Source: Rhizobium sp. Root1220
GTDB taxonomy: Bacteria; Pseudomonadota; Alphaproteobacteria; Rhizobiales; Rhizobiaceae
Direction of reading: 5' to 3'
Assembly (NCBI RefSeq): GCF_001426265.1
Contig: NZ_LMDG01000003.1
Coordinates: 114,370-178,369 of the forward strand
DNA: 64,000 nucleotides
The position numbers were made by a program, and so were the translations under genes. This document shows positions 1 through 7,230 of the stretch, piece after piece. The notes under the pieces were generated by a model. That model made no database searches. It had not been told where the DNA came from and saw only the letters and a program-made list of their open reading frames with translations. Each line of letters begins with the position of its first letter. The first letter of the stretch is position 1.

Positions 1-78
1 CAGGACCCCGCCTCCTTCAACCTGGATGCCGTGAAGCGCCAGATCGACGCCGCCATCAAGAACAAGCCGGGCAATTGA
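1..78 (+). CDS. C-terminal end of an unidentified protein
   Basis: An open frame runs from the window edge to a TGA at 76-78 and encodes 25 residues ending in IDAAIKNKPGN. It is followed directly by a strong hairpin terminator, as expected for the 3' end of a real gene. The visible residues are too few and too generic (charged, helical) to assign a family, so no function is proposed. The start lies outside the window. Confidence 0.7.
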   Translation, partial: QDPASFNLDAVKRQIDAAIKNKPGN

Positions 79-90
79 ATTCGGAGAGCT

Positions 91-130
91 AGGACCTCGG
101 AGCCAGGCGGGCTCCCGAGGTCCTGTTTGG
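91..130 (+). terminator. Rho-independent terminator after the first partial gene
   Basis: A perfect 10-bp stem (91-100 with 115-124, AGGACCTCGG/CCGAGGTCCT) can be extended inward by the AGCC..GGCT bases. A short T-rich stretch (GTTTGG) follows. It lies 13 bp after the stop codon of the partial gene. Confidence 0.75.
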
Positions 131-292
131 TTCGAAGGCAATGGCTACCGACGCTTATCTTTTTCCGGTTCCGCGAATGCCAGCGTTTTTCTTTTGGATG
201 GATCGCCCACCGGCATGTCTACTCCAATAGAATTACTTGCATTGGTGGCATGATCCATTCTCTATTAGAGTCGACTAATGGAGGATTCGCGC

Positions 293-475
293 ATGAACGG
301 CTCGCATATGGACAGACTGCAGCAATCTCTCTCCGACGCACCCTCTGTTTACGACAACTACGCGCGTCGCTTGATTTCCCATATGCGCGAGAGCCGCCGT
401 CTGCTGGACTCGTTCACCCTGCAGGAGAATCGAGACAGCCCGGTGTCTCAGCGGCAAATCGAAGGAAGACACTGA
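293..475 (+). CDS. Small hypothetical protein, 60 aa
   Basis: ATG at 293 is preceded by GGAGG at 280-284, a good ribosome binding site at 8 nt spacing, so this start is preferred over an in-frame ATG 15 bp upstream. The protein is hydrophilic and probably helical, with no signal peptide or recognisable domain. A perfect hairpin follows the stop within about 60 bp. I do not recognise a family. Support is the ribosome binding site and terminator context only. Confidence 0.5.
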   Translation: MNGSHMDRLQQSLSDAPSVYDNYARRLISHMRESRRLLDSFTLQENRDSPVSQRQIEGRH

Positions 476-525
476 AGAGCCGCGCGCGAATGCCGATGGA
501 ATAATCCCCAAGAATTCATCAGGAG

Positions 526-563
526 AAAAAAAAGGGAGCCGGTTCAATCGAGAACCGGCTCGT
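526..563. terminator. Hairpin terminator, possibly bidirectional
   Basis: Perfect 10-bp stem GAGCCGGTTC/GAACCGGCTC (536-545 with 552-561) with a 6-nt loop. The A-tract is on the left (526-533), which favours termination of minus-strand transcripts. It also lies just downstream of the small plus-strand gene ending at 475. Confidence 0.6.
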
Positions 564-1033
564 CCATATTGCTCCATAGCGTAAAGTGCATACGGTTATA
601 TTCGTTGAGTTTATTCCATTTATTTTTCCATTTCATCCATGGTGCTTACATGCAGCGATGCGCATGGGAAGAATTGCATTGGGAGCCGTACTCGAAACGT
701 TTTGACCGTCAAGTCAATTGCGGCCAGCAAGGCGCCGAAGTTGCGCGGTCCGTCTGCAAATGATTTGCGAAAGATTGGCTCCGGAAGTTTAGGAGGTTCT
801 GGTCCGTCTGTTTGTTGATTTAAGCTGCTTGCTACCTTTCCGACATCAGCGCCCTGATGTTATACTTGCCGCTGTGCTGTCTTGCACTTTTGCTTTAAGC
901 TCGGCACGAGCAGCAGCGAAATCAAACCGGCCAAACCCGGTAGCCCGCTCAATGATCGTGTTTGGTCTTTCGTTTTTTGACGTGTCGCGTAGGCTGCGAG
1001 GTCGGAGTGCGAAAATCGCGTTGCGTATGGCGC
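564..1033. other. Non-coding or decayed stretch
   Basis: I see no supportable gene here. The short open frames lack ribosome binding sites and look compositionally random. The stretch sits left of an Xis-like fragment and is probably decayed mobile DNA. Confidence 0.4.
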
Positions 1034-1210
1034 TTAGTGGAGCTCTCGACTTCCGCAGGAACCGACGTGGTTTCTCTCCGTGCCCCTCCCAACTTTTGCG
1101 TATGACAACTCACCATGGTTCACGAGGTCGCGAATCGTTGAGGCGGATACCGCAAGAAGGTCGACAACTTCCTTTAGCCCAAGAAGTCGGCGAATAGACT
1201 GCTGCTTCAT
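1034..1210 (-). CDS. Xis/AlpA-like small HTH protein, possibly broken at its C-terminus
   Basis: The protein is about 58 aa when started at the ATG complementary to 1208-1210 (MKQQSIRRLLGLKE). Residues 7-45 read like an excisionase-family helix-turn-helix: LGLKEVVDLLAVSASTIRD followed by a wing with VNHGELSYAKVGRGTER. In that family the wing is usually followed by a further helix. Here the frame ends soon after GTERNHV in a cysteine-containing tail, which suggests a truncation or frameshift. Excisionase-type proteins bend att-site DNA or regulate integrases, but no integrase is present beside this copy. This fits a decayed element next to the tRNA-Asn. Confidence 0.5.
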   Translation of the reverse strand: MKQQSIRRLLGLKEVVDLLAVSASTIRDLVNHGELSYAKVGRGTERNHVGSCGSRELH

Positions 1211-1505
1211 GCCAAACGCAAACGCGAGCTGAACGTCCTCTCGCTGCCAGCCCTTGCCTGGATCAAGAGGCTCGGCGAAGCGGGCGTAGTGGTAGGATGA
1301 GGTTTGAATACGGGAATCGGCCACTGCCGTCGGCGGAGATGCCGAAGGCTATGACCGTCCGTTGGTCGCGGAGCGCGAGCGGCTTGGTGGGCCGCGAGCG
1401 AAGGCGAGGTGAGTCGGGCGAGGGTAGTCAACAGCTCGAAAGGCTCTCGCATGCAAAGCTCCGGCGCGTTAAGCTGCTCCGGGACCGACCTACAAGGAGA
1501 TGCAG

Positions 1506-1688
1506 ATGAGCACAATTCGGGCTTTTGTAGCTGCGGTTGCACTGATCGGTATGACCGCACTCACTTCGGCGTGCACGCCAGTGCACAATTCAAATCGCGC
1601 AGACTATCAATATCAACCGAGGACGTCCGTGAATCCAGCTTGCGCGGACGGCTTCCGACCGAGCAATGACCGTCAGTGCAGCTACTGA
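1506..1688 (+). CDS. Small lipoprotein, 60 aa
   Basis: AAGGAG at 1494-1499 sits 6 nt before ATG 1506, which decides this start over the in-frame ATG at 1500. Residues 1-20 form a signal peptide ending in a lipobox-like LTSAC, so the mature protein would be lipid-modified on Cys and about 41 aa long. The C-terminal part has two Cys and ends CADGFRPSNDRQCSY, so a disulfide in the periplasm is possible. The function is unknown. It partly overlaps, antisense, the poorly conserved tail of the minus-strand gene at 1561-1881; the two conserved parts do not overlap. Confidence 0.55.
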   Translation: MSTIRAFVAAVALIGMTALTSACTPVHNSNRADYQYQPRTSVNPACADGFRPSNDRQCSY

Positions 1689-1881
1689 CGCGCAGCGGCC
1701 TCCGCCCACTTCTCCCGAGCCGCCTTTCGAGTTCGTCTCTTTCGTTCACGCCCTGTTTCCAAAGCGCCAGCAGGAGCGTGGCGACCTGCATTACCGATTT
1801 TCGGTCTCTCTCGATTCCATTCTCGCGGCACAAGGTTTTAAGGACGGAATTGATGACGACGCTATCGATGCGGCGATCCAT
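1561..1881 (-). CDS. Small hypothetical protein translationally coupled to an XRE regulator
   Basis: The ATG complementary to 1879-1881 overlaps the stop of the upstream XRE pseudogene (TGATG), a classic coupling arrangement. Residues 1-62 (starting MDRRIDSVVINSVLKTLC, ending in a LERRLGR segment) look like a compact helical domain. The last 45 residues are low in pattern and antisense to the lipoprotein gene, so the natural stop may have been lost by a frameshift. No family recognised. The coupling suggests it worked together with the regulator, as in a regulator-effector pair. That role is inference. Confidence 0.45.
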   Translation of the reverse strand: MDRRIDSVVINSVLKTLCRENGIERDRKSVMQVATLLLALWKQGVNERDELERRLGRSGRRPLRVSSCTDGHCSVGSRPRKLDSRTSSVDIDSLRDLNCALACTPK

Positions 1882-2232
1882 CACCCGCCCGCACCCGGAG
1901 ACGCGTCGTTGGTCAGGTGCTCCTCATATTGGACCGTCTCGTTTTCATTGAAGTCGATCGACGCGCCACAAGGCAAGGTGAGGCGCACGCCAGCGCCGCC
2001 AGATCCTGAATAGTTTCCGTCGACGAAGGTGATTCCGGCTGCCTGGAGGGAGGCCACCACCGATGCGATTGTTCCTCATTCCCTCTGCCGACCCCTCGCT
2101 GGCTTCCATTCGACGCAGGTCGGCGCCGAGACATTCGCCTTAGCAGCGAGCTCTGCTTGGCCGACCCCCAACAAGGCGCGAGCTGCTGCAAGTTGCTTAC
2201 CTGATACGTGATCAAGTTCGCTTGAAATGCAT
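1881..2232 (-). pseudogene. Frameshifted XRE-family transcriptional regulator
   Basis: Three reading frames together give one XRE regulator. The HTH part (SGKQLAAARALLGVGQAELA) is at about 2110-2210. A LRRMEASEGSAEG segment lies in a second frame at about 2080-2120. The C-terminal part (AAGITFVDGNYSGSGGAG, ending NDASPGAGG and TGA at 1881-1883) is in a third. Two compensating single-base indels, near 2121 and 2073, explain this. The start is uncertain. The C-terminal 50 residues are nearly the same as those of the intact regulator at 53595-53924 in the prophage, so both derive from related elements. The break makes a functional repressor unlikely. Confidence 0.75.
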
Positions 2233-2623
2233 AGGTGAACTTGTGGGCGTTGATCTCTACCAATCGAAGTGCAAGAGCACCAAATCGCCACACATATTAC
2301 ATCACCTGGCCATTCAAAATTGGCGCAGCGGTATCCCAGGCAGATTTGCAGCGCATCGTTCTCGACCGCCAGAGAAGCACCATGGGGCAGCAGCTGTATA
2401 TTATTTGGCTCAGAGGTGACCACGGCGGACGGCCTTACCGCTGGGCATCCGTATCCACCTTGACCGCAGTTCACCAATTCGAACCTCGCGCGGGGCGGCT
2501 TGGCGCTTGAACACGTCGAGCCGGCGGGGCGGTAGGTGCAATTTAGACGCCCGCCACGAACAAATCGGTTTTTGCGGACAAAGGCAGCAAGTGATGCGTG
2601 CCTCCTCTATCCCCGCGAGGTAG
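2233..2623. other. Intergenic stretch without a supportable gene
   Basis: About 390 bp between the XRE pseudogene and the 144-aa gene. Several short frames exist on both strands, but none has a ribosome binding site or a protein-like composition. It may hold the promoter of the broken regulator. Confidence 0.35.
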
Positions 2624-3058
2624 TCAAAGCAGTATCCAGCATTCGCCGCCACAGCAAAGGTACGGCACGTCGTCGAATTCGAGGACCTCGCACTCCTCCC
2701 GTGCCATAATTGCTTTCGACTTTGCCATTCGTTTTGCGGGTGCATTCGCTCTGGCTTGCGTGAAGAGCTGCATGAAAAGACGAGCGGATGCATCATCTTT
2801 CTCAGGCTCAGCAAGTGTAACTTTTGCCAGCGGATGCTGGTGATCTTTGCACTTCACGTTGCGAACATGTGCAACGGACGAGATCAAAGAAATGGGAATG
2901 GATATCCATTGCTCACATGACAACGAGGATGAAAAACACAAAACGGAGCTGTCGTTTTCATCAACTTTGACGAGCCCGAAAAGCGTTAGGTCTACTGGCT
3001 CAACAAGCTGATTGGTGGACAACTGTGAAATAAACTCAGATGGCTCATAAGTACGCAT
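2624..3058 (-). CDS. Hypothetical protein, 144 aa
   Basis: The start ATG (complement of 3056-3058) follows a strong GGAGGGG ribosome binding site on the minus strand at about 7 nt spacing, which supports a translated gene. The protein is soluble with no signal peptide. Residues 1-85 look like a mixed alpha/beta region containing WISIPISLISSVAHV and Cys/His residues near KCKDHQHP. The C-terminus ends in a short CCGGECW segment that could bind metal. I do not recognise the family. AT-richer codon use than the core genes and its place beside decayed mobile genes suggest acquired DNA. Confidence 0.6.
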   Translation of the reverse strand: MRTYEPSEFISQLSTNQLVEPVDLTLFGLVKVDENDSSVLCFSSSLSCEQWISIPISLISSVAHVRNVKCKDHQHPLAKVTLAEPEKDDASARLFMQLFTQARANAPAKRMAKSKAIMAREECEVLEFDDVPYLCCGGECWILL

Positions 3059-3304
3059 GAAGTCCCCTCCGGGTTAAATGTTACTGCACTTGGGACGGTC
3101 TGATCACAGTAACACACCGGCGAACAATTCAGCGAGCGTATCCATCTTTGTTGCCTGCCCCTGTCTCCGTACGTGCCGACTTGGCATACGGGGGCGATCC
3201 ACTTCGCTCTCGGACTTTAGCGAATGCCACCAACCTTGCACCGCCCGCACCTTTGGCGCGCCACGCGGGGACGCCGGCCGGTCGCGCAATGCGGTCGGTT
3301 TTCT

Positions 3305-3553
3305 CTATTTCTGCCGACGATCTTTCAGTGCGTCGATTAGTCGGTGCACTTTCTCGGTGGCATAGACGATATCTTCCCGAGGCAGATGTACCGTGATCTC
3401 GATCTCCTCCCATCTGCCGCCGTGATCTTTGGCGTAGCGGACAGCGGCCTTGAGGGAATTGAATTCAATTGCGGGAGCGTCGGCTATCCAGAACTGCACC
3501 GTGCACTTTGCTTCTCCATAGTCTGAGAGGGCTTTGATTGGGTCTAGGGCCAT
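3305..3553 (-). CDS. Hypothetical protein, 82 aa
   Basis: A compact protein-like sequence starting MALDPIKALSDYGEAK, with a beta-strand region (KCTVQFWIADAPAIEF), a helix (SLKAAVRYAKD), a strand (EEIEITVHLP) and a final amphipathic helix. The pattern is that of a small folded domain rather than a shadow frame. The ribosome binding site is weak. No family recognised, and no clear operon partner. Confidence 0.45.
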   Translation of the reverse strand: MALDPIKALSDYGEAKCTVQFWIADAPAIEFNSLKAAVRYAKDHGGRWEEIEITVHLPREDIVYATEKVHRLIDALKDRRQK

Positions 3554-3705
3554 GCGCGAGGCTTACATCGTTGACTGTTGCTTGGCTACCGAGGGCAACA
3601 CGAGAAAAAGCCCCGTGGGTCCCACAGCGTGTCGCTGCGAAGTTCCAAAGAAACCACAAGGCTCAAATCAATTTCAAATGTGGGGATGTAAAGAGGGCAA
3701 GAAAG

Positions 3706-3740
3706 GTGCCTGTTACCGAAAACATCAAGATAACAGGCAC
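3706..3740 (-). terminator. Inverted repeat downstream of tRNA-Asn
   Basis: Perfect 10-bp arms GTGCCTGTTA (3706-3715) and TAACAGGCAC (3731-3740) with a 15-nt loop lie 14 bp beyond the 3' end of tRNA-Asn on the minus strand. A pyrimidine-rich stretch (CTTTCTTGCC on the minus strand) follows. A tRNA terminator is likely; an att-related repeat is the alternative. Confidence 0.5.
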
Positions 3741-3753
3741 TCACTTCTTAATT

Positions 3754-3828
3754 TGGCTCCCCGGGCCGGATTCGAACCGGCGACCTGTCGATTAACAGTC
3801 GAATGCTCTACCGCTGAGCTACCAGGGA
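3754..3828 (-). tRNA. tRNA-Asn (anticodon GTT)
   Basis: A complete cloverleaf reads on the minus strand, 75 nt including an encoded CCA. The acceptor arms are TCCCTGG/CCGGGGA with discriminator G. The D arm is GCTCAGCGGTAGAGC, the anticodon loop CTGTTAA gives GTT, and the T arm is CCGGTTCGAATCCGG. Its 3' end faces the accessory stretch at 0.5-3.7 kb, the usual geometry for an island inserted at a tRNA. Confidence 0.97.
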
Positions 3829-3945
3829 TCACCGCTTGTCGCGGCGTGAGTGGGCTAATACAAATGCTTGCTCGATTTGCCAAGCAGTTTTTTCAAAAAA
3901 ATGACATCCGCTTGCATTCATTCTGTTTATCCCCATCTCCTGGGA

Positions 3946-4242
3946 ATGACTGAAAGGCATGATACCACCGCAAAGCCGGGCGCCAAGCGCTTTGGCATCG
4001 ATCATTCTACGGGCCATATCGTCATGGGCGCGACGCGCGTCCCGTTGCCACGCTCCCGCGCAGCCCGCGTCTCGATCGGAAGCCTGCTTGTCGTGTGCGG
4101 TTTTCTGGGATTCTTGCCAATCCTGGGTTTCTGGATGGTTCCCCTCGGCGTCCTGGTGCTGTCGCATGACTTGCACGTCGCCCGCCGAATGAGGCGACGG
4201 TTCGCGGTCTGGTGGCAGAAACGGCGGAAGCCGGCACCCTGA
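3946..4242 (+). CDS. Small membrane protein, 98 aa
   Basis: Chosen start ATG 3946 (MTERHDTTAKPG). The N-terminal half is hydrophilic. Residues about 45-75 form one long or two closely paired membrane segments (VSIGSLLVVCGFLGFL, then PILGFWMVPLGVLVL). A highly basic cytoplasmic tail follows (RRMRRRFAVWWQKRR). The GFLPxLGFWMVPLG hairpin resembles PGPGW-type small membrane proteins known from alphaproteobacteria. No enzymatic motif is seen and its role is unknown. It lies alone between tRNA-Asn and the BA14K-like gene. Confidence 0.6.
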   Translation: MTERHDTTAKPGAKRFGIDHSTGHIVMGATRVPLPRSRAARVSIGSLLVVCGFLGFLPILGFWMVPLGVLVLSHDLHVARRMRRRFAVWWQKRRKPAP

Positions 4243-4336
4243 TCATGTCAGGATCCCTACCGTCCGCACCGGAACTTCGGGGGTCGCCATACGTTAGTTG
4301 ACATATAAAGATGCTGAAATTCCTGAAGGTGAGGAC

Positions 4337-4801
4337 ATGAAAAAGCTTGCTGTAATCATTCTGGCAGTGGCGACCAGCTTTTCCGGGATAGGTCCGTCAT
4401 TCGCCGAGAACTCGGGCGACGAGCATTCGGTCCAGAGCCGAGGTACGTTTGGAGATTCCGGTTCGAGCAACAACCGCTTCAGCAACCGCTGCAGCGTTTA
4501 CCCATGCAATGGATACCGCCACAGCTACAACAACCGCTACTATGGCAATTACAACAATCGTTACTATCGCAATCGGTATGATCGTGGATACTATCGTAAC
4601 GATAATGGCGCAGGTGCGCTGATCGGCGGTTTGGCGGCGGGCGCGATCATCGGCAGTATCATTGCCTCGCAGCCCCGCGCCTATGCTTACCGCGACCCGC
4701 ATGTGAATTGGTGCTATAGCCGCTATCGTACCTATCGAGCTTCCGACAATACTTTCCAGCCCAACTATGGCCCCCGTCGCCAGTGCGTTTCGCGCTATTA
4801 G
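4337..4801 (+). CDS. BA14K-like family secreted protein
   Basis: ATG 4337 follows AAGGTGAGG and opens a typical Sec signal peptide ([17 protein letters not shown], cleavage near SFAE). The middle is rich in Asn, Tyr and Arg repeats ([13 protein letters not shown]). Residues about 100-120 are a glycine-rich hydrophobic segment ([19 protein letters not shown]). The C-terminus carries the BA14K signature, [20 protein letters not shown] and a late RRQC. BA14K proteins are small envelope proteins first described as immunoreactive in Brucella and reported to have lectin-like activity. An envelope or secreted role is likely, details unknown. A terminator follows. Confidence 0.85.
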   Translation: MKKLAVIILAVATSFSGIGPSFAENSGDEHSVQSRGTFGDSGSSNNRFSNRCSVYPCNGYRHSYNNRYYGNYNNRYYRNRYDRGYYRNDNGAGALIGGLAAGAIIGSIIASQPRAYAYRDPHVNWCYSRYRTYRASDNTFQPNYGPRRQCVSRY

Positions 4802-4825
4802 ACGCAACGAAGTTCGCCATTGTGG

Positions 4826-4856
4826 AAACCGGCCGCTGAAATGCTGCCGGTTTTTT
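4826..4856 (+). terminator. Rho-independent terminator after the BA14K-like gene
   Basis: Stem AAACCGGC (4826-4833) with GCCGGTTT (4846-4853), followed by a run of six T (4851-4856). Confidence 0.85.
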
Positions 4857-4928
4857 AACAACCCTCTTGCACTCGATTTCTATTCATTCTAAATGCCCGG
4901 CAACGCTTCGGTCAGCCGGGCGTCGTGA

Positions 4929-5002
4929 GGCCTCGTGGCGGAGTGGTGACGCAGAGGACTGCAAATCCTTGCACCCCGGTTCAATTCCGGGCGAGGCCTC
5001 CA
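4929..5002 (+). tRNA. tRNA-Cys (anticodon GCA)
   Basis: A 74-nt cloverleaf with encoded CCA: acceptor GGCCTCG/CGAGGCC, discriminator T, anticodon stem-loop GGACTGCAAATCC giving GCA, and T arm CCCGGTTCAATTCCGGG. Confidence 0.97.
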
Positions 5003-5074
5003 AACATTTTTTCACCTCATCAGCCGCCTCTATGTGGCGCGGGAATCGCGACGACGCGACCGCGTGCTAGTTCC

Positions 5075-5176
5075 TCACGTCGCTTCATCGTCCACAAGGC
5101 CGCAGCAGAAGATCGCCAGAAGAGATGCAACGATGAGAAAGTCGAACAGCGAAAAATATTCGAAGATGGCAGACAC
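5075..5176 (-). CDS. Putative 33-aa membrane microprotein
   Basis: On the minus strand GAGGAG precedes a GTG start (complement of 5174-5176) by about 9 nt. The frame encodes 33 residues beginning MSAIFEYFSLFDF. It continues with one strongly hydrophobic segment (LIVASLLAIFCCGLV) and an acidic end (DDEAT). A ribosome binding site together with a clean single-span topology is unlikely in random sequence. Such short membrane proteins are often missed in annotation. No family recognised. Confidence 0.45.
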   Translation of the reverse strand: MSAIFEYFSLFDFLIVASLLAIFCCGLVDDEAT

Positions 5177-5370
5177 GCTTGGCTCCTCCTCATTTCCTCC
5201 GGTTGTAAGATTACCACAATTCGCACGCTTGTTCCATTCGGGACGGCATAGCCTCCATGGGAGCTGCTATCCCAAATTCGTGCGGCCGGCACGCACGAAG
5301 CCTTGAAAGCGGATTGCCCTGAGATTAAGAGACGAGAGGCAGAGCCGCTTTTGATGGGCTAGAGGACATG

Positions 5371-6033
5371 ATGAATTTCGAATCAGCACGCGTAAACATG
5401 GTCGACAATCAAATCCGCACGACGGATGTCACCTCGCATTCCGTGCAGGAGGCGTTCCTTGCCGTTCCGCGCGAGCGCTTCGTCCCGGAAAAGTTCAAGG
5501 CGCTTGCTTATGTCGACAGCGATGTTGAAATCTGTCCCCCAGACGATGGCAGACCGGCGCGCTTCCTGATGCAGGCCTCGCCACTCGCCAAGCTTCTGCA
5601 GCTTGCCGCGATTTCCAAGGACGATGTCGTAATGGAGATCGGCTGCGGCACGGGGTACGTGTCGGCTCTGCTTTCCCATCTGGCGGGATCGGTCGTTGCT
5701 GTCGAAGCGGATGAAGCGCTGGCCGCCGAAGCCAGGACCCGCCTCGCCGACTATGCCAACGTCTCGCTGGTGGTGGCTCCGCTTGACCAGGGTGCATCAT
5801 CAGGCGCGCCCTACGATGTTATCTTCGTCAGCGGCTCGGTCGAGGAGATTCCTGCTTCCCTTCTGTCCCAGCTTCGCGACGGAGGGCGGCTCGTGACCGT
5901 TCAGGGTTACGGCGGCTCCGCACGCGCCAAGGTATTCGTCAGCGAGCGCGGCGCGGTTTCAGAGAACGTCTTTTTCAACGCGTCGATCAAGCCGCTTCCC
6001 GGATTCGCCAAAGCCCGCGAGTTTGTTTTCTAG
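5371..6033 (+). CDS. Protein-L-isoaspartate O-methyltransferase family protein
   Basis: A Class I SAM-dependent methyltransferase of the Pcm family, 220 aa. The start at 5371 is preferred over 5368 because GAGGA at 5362-5366 then has usable spacing. Residues 3-40 give the family N-terminus (ESARVNMVDNQIRTTDV, then VPRERFVP). SAM motif I is VVMEIGCGTGYVSALL near residue 90. Pcm repairs isoaspartyl residues in aged proteins. The catalytic region is less canonical than in the second copy at 27484-28137, so this paralogue may have another methyl acceptor. In several Rhizobiaceae this gene precedes tolC; here tolC is absent from the 220-bp gap before popZ. Confidence 0.85.
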   Translation: MNFESARVNMVDNQIRTTDVTSHSVQEAFLAVPRERFVPEKFKALAYVDSDVEICPPDDGRPARFLMQASPLAKLLQLAAISKDDVVMEIGCGTGYVSALLSHLAGSVVAVEADEALAAEARTRLADYANVSLVVAPLDQGASSGAPYDVIFVSGSVEEIPASLLSQLRDGGRLVTVQGYGGSARAKVFVSERGAVSENVFFNASIKPLPGFAKAREFVF

Positions 6034-6253
6034 AGCCCATCCAAGGGGCGGCTTTTGTATCGGGCGCCCAGGGCGCCTGATTTCGTTTGAGGGGCGAATT
6101 CAGCATAGTGGACAGTGCCCGAGAAACCTGTGTATGGCGGCATTCATTTGATTCGAGATGATTTTTTTCATTCTTCGGCTATCCTAATCTCCGGGTGATT
6201 CGGATGCCCACTCCACGCAATCCGGTCGTTGTTTCTGAATAACGGGGATAAAT

Positions 6254-7114
6254 ATGGCTCAGCCAAGCGTAGCGCGTGAACCGTCCATGGAAGAAATTCT
6301 GGCGTCCATTCGCCAGATCATCGAAAGCAATGAGCCGGGTGCGGGCAGGGCGCTTTCCGGTTCGTTGCCGCCGGTCTATGCCGCCGATGAGGACGACCGC
6401 GAATCCAACATCCATCTGACGGTCGATGAGGCCTACGCAGGCGTGGAGTTCCCCGAGCCCGTTACGCAGTCCGATCCCCGTTTCGTTGCAGCCAACTCGG
6501 CAGGCTCCGCTCCGGAGACCGAGGCGCCGGCTCGTGCCATGTCACTCGCCGACGTGGCTGCGCGTGTTCGCGCCGCGTCCGAGCGCAATTCTGTTCAACC
6601 GCCCCGTGATGTACCGTCCGCATTCCGGCAGTCCGAAACATGGGCGGAAGCGCCTGCAGCAGCATCTTCAACGTCCGATTCCGAGGCAAAGCCGGTCGAA
6701 TCCTTGGGCTCCATTTCCGCGCGTGCGCCGGAAGTCGTCGCCGTCCGCACGTTGACGGACGTTCCTTTCGAAATGCCTCACCCCGTTCAGACCGAAATTC
6801 GGCCGACCGCAGTCCCGTTCGCAGAGGGGCCTGCACCAACACCTGTGGCTTCGGTCGCCGAGCGGTTGTTGCCGAGCCTCGTTGAAGATACCCAACAGGC
6901 ACTGTTGTCACAGAACGCGGGGCTTCAGATCGCACGCTCTTTTGAGGAGCTTGCAGCCGCAATCGATGGAGCGGAACGTCGGTCGCTGGACGAAATCGCC
7001 GAGGACATGCTGCGGCCCATGCTGCGTGACTGGCTCGATGATAACCTGCCAACGCTGGTCGAACGGCTCGTACGCGAGGAAATCGAGCGCGTGGCACGCG
7101 GTCCGCGCCGCTGA
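6254..7114 (+). CDS. popZ: Polar organizing protein PopZ (DUF2497)
   Basis: 286 aa. The N-terminal amphipathic helix PSMEEILASIRQII (residues about 9-23) and the C-terminal helices (RRSLDEIAEDMLRPMLRDW, then DNLPTLVERLVREEIERV) are the PopZ/DUF2497 hallmarks. Between them lies a long disordered Pro/Ala/Glu-rich linker. PopZ self-assembles into a polar matrix that anchors the chromosome partition complex and, in Rhizobiales, marks the growing or new pole. The linker is longer than in Caulobacter PopZ (177 aa), as in other Rhizobiales. It precedes valS and is closed by its own terminator. Confidence 0.9.
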   Translation: MAQPSVAREPSMEEILASIRQIIESNEPGAGRALSGSLPPVYAADEDDRESNIHLTVDEAYAGVEFPEPVTQSDPRFVAANSAGSAPETEAPARAMSLADVAARVRAASERNSVQPPRDVPSAFRQSETWAEAPAAASSTSDSEAKPVESLGSISARAPEVVAVRTLTDVPFEMPHPVQTEIRPTAVPFAEGPAPTPVASVAERLLPSLVEDTQQALLSQNAGLQIARSFEELAAAIDGAERRSLDEIAEDMLRPMLRDWLDDNLPTLVERLVREEIERVARGPRR

Positions 7115-7136
7115 TTGGACAGCCTTTGTCTGGACA

Positions 7137-7166
7137 GCCGCTCCGGTCTCCGGGGCGGCTTTTTTA
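7137..7166 (+). terminator. Rho-independent terminator after popZ
   Basis: Stem GCCGCTCCGG (7137-7146) with CCGGGGCGGC (7150-7159), a 3-nt loop and a following T6 tract. Confidence 0.88.
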
Positions 7167-7230
7167 TTGACTTGGCGACAACCATCCTATTTACAAACCG
7201 CATCACAGAACCTCCAGATTTGGGTCCCAA

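Noticed and set aside
569..763. 64-codon plus-strand frame after the hairpin at 536-561
   Set aside because: No ribosome binding site and random-looking composition.
773..3770. Direct repeat TTGGCTCC (773-780 and tRNA-Asn end at 3753) as att sites
   Set aside because: Identity covers only about 8-10 bases and stops at once, too short to separate from chance.
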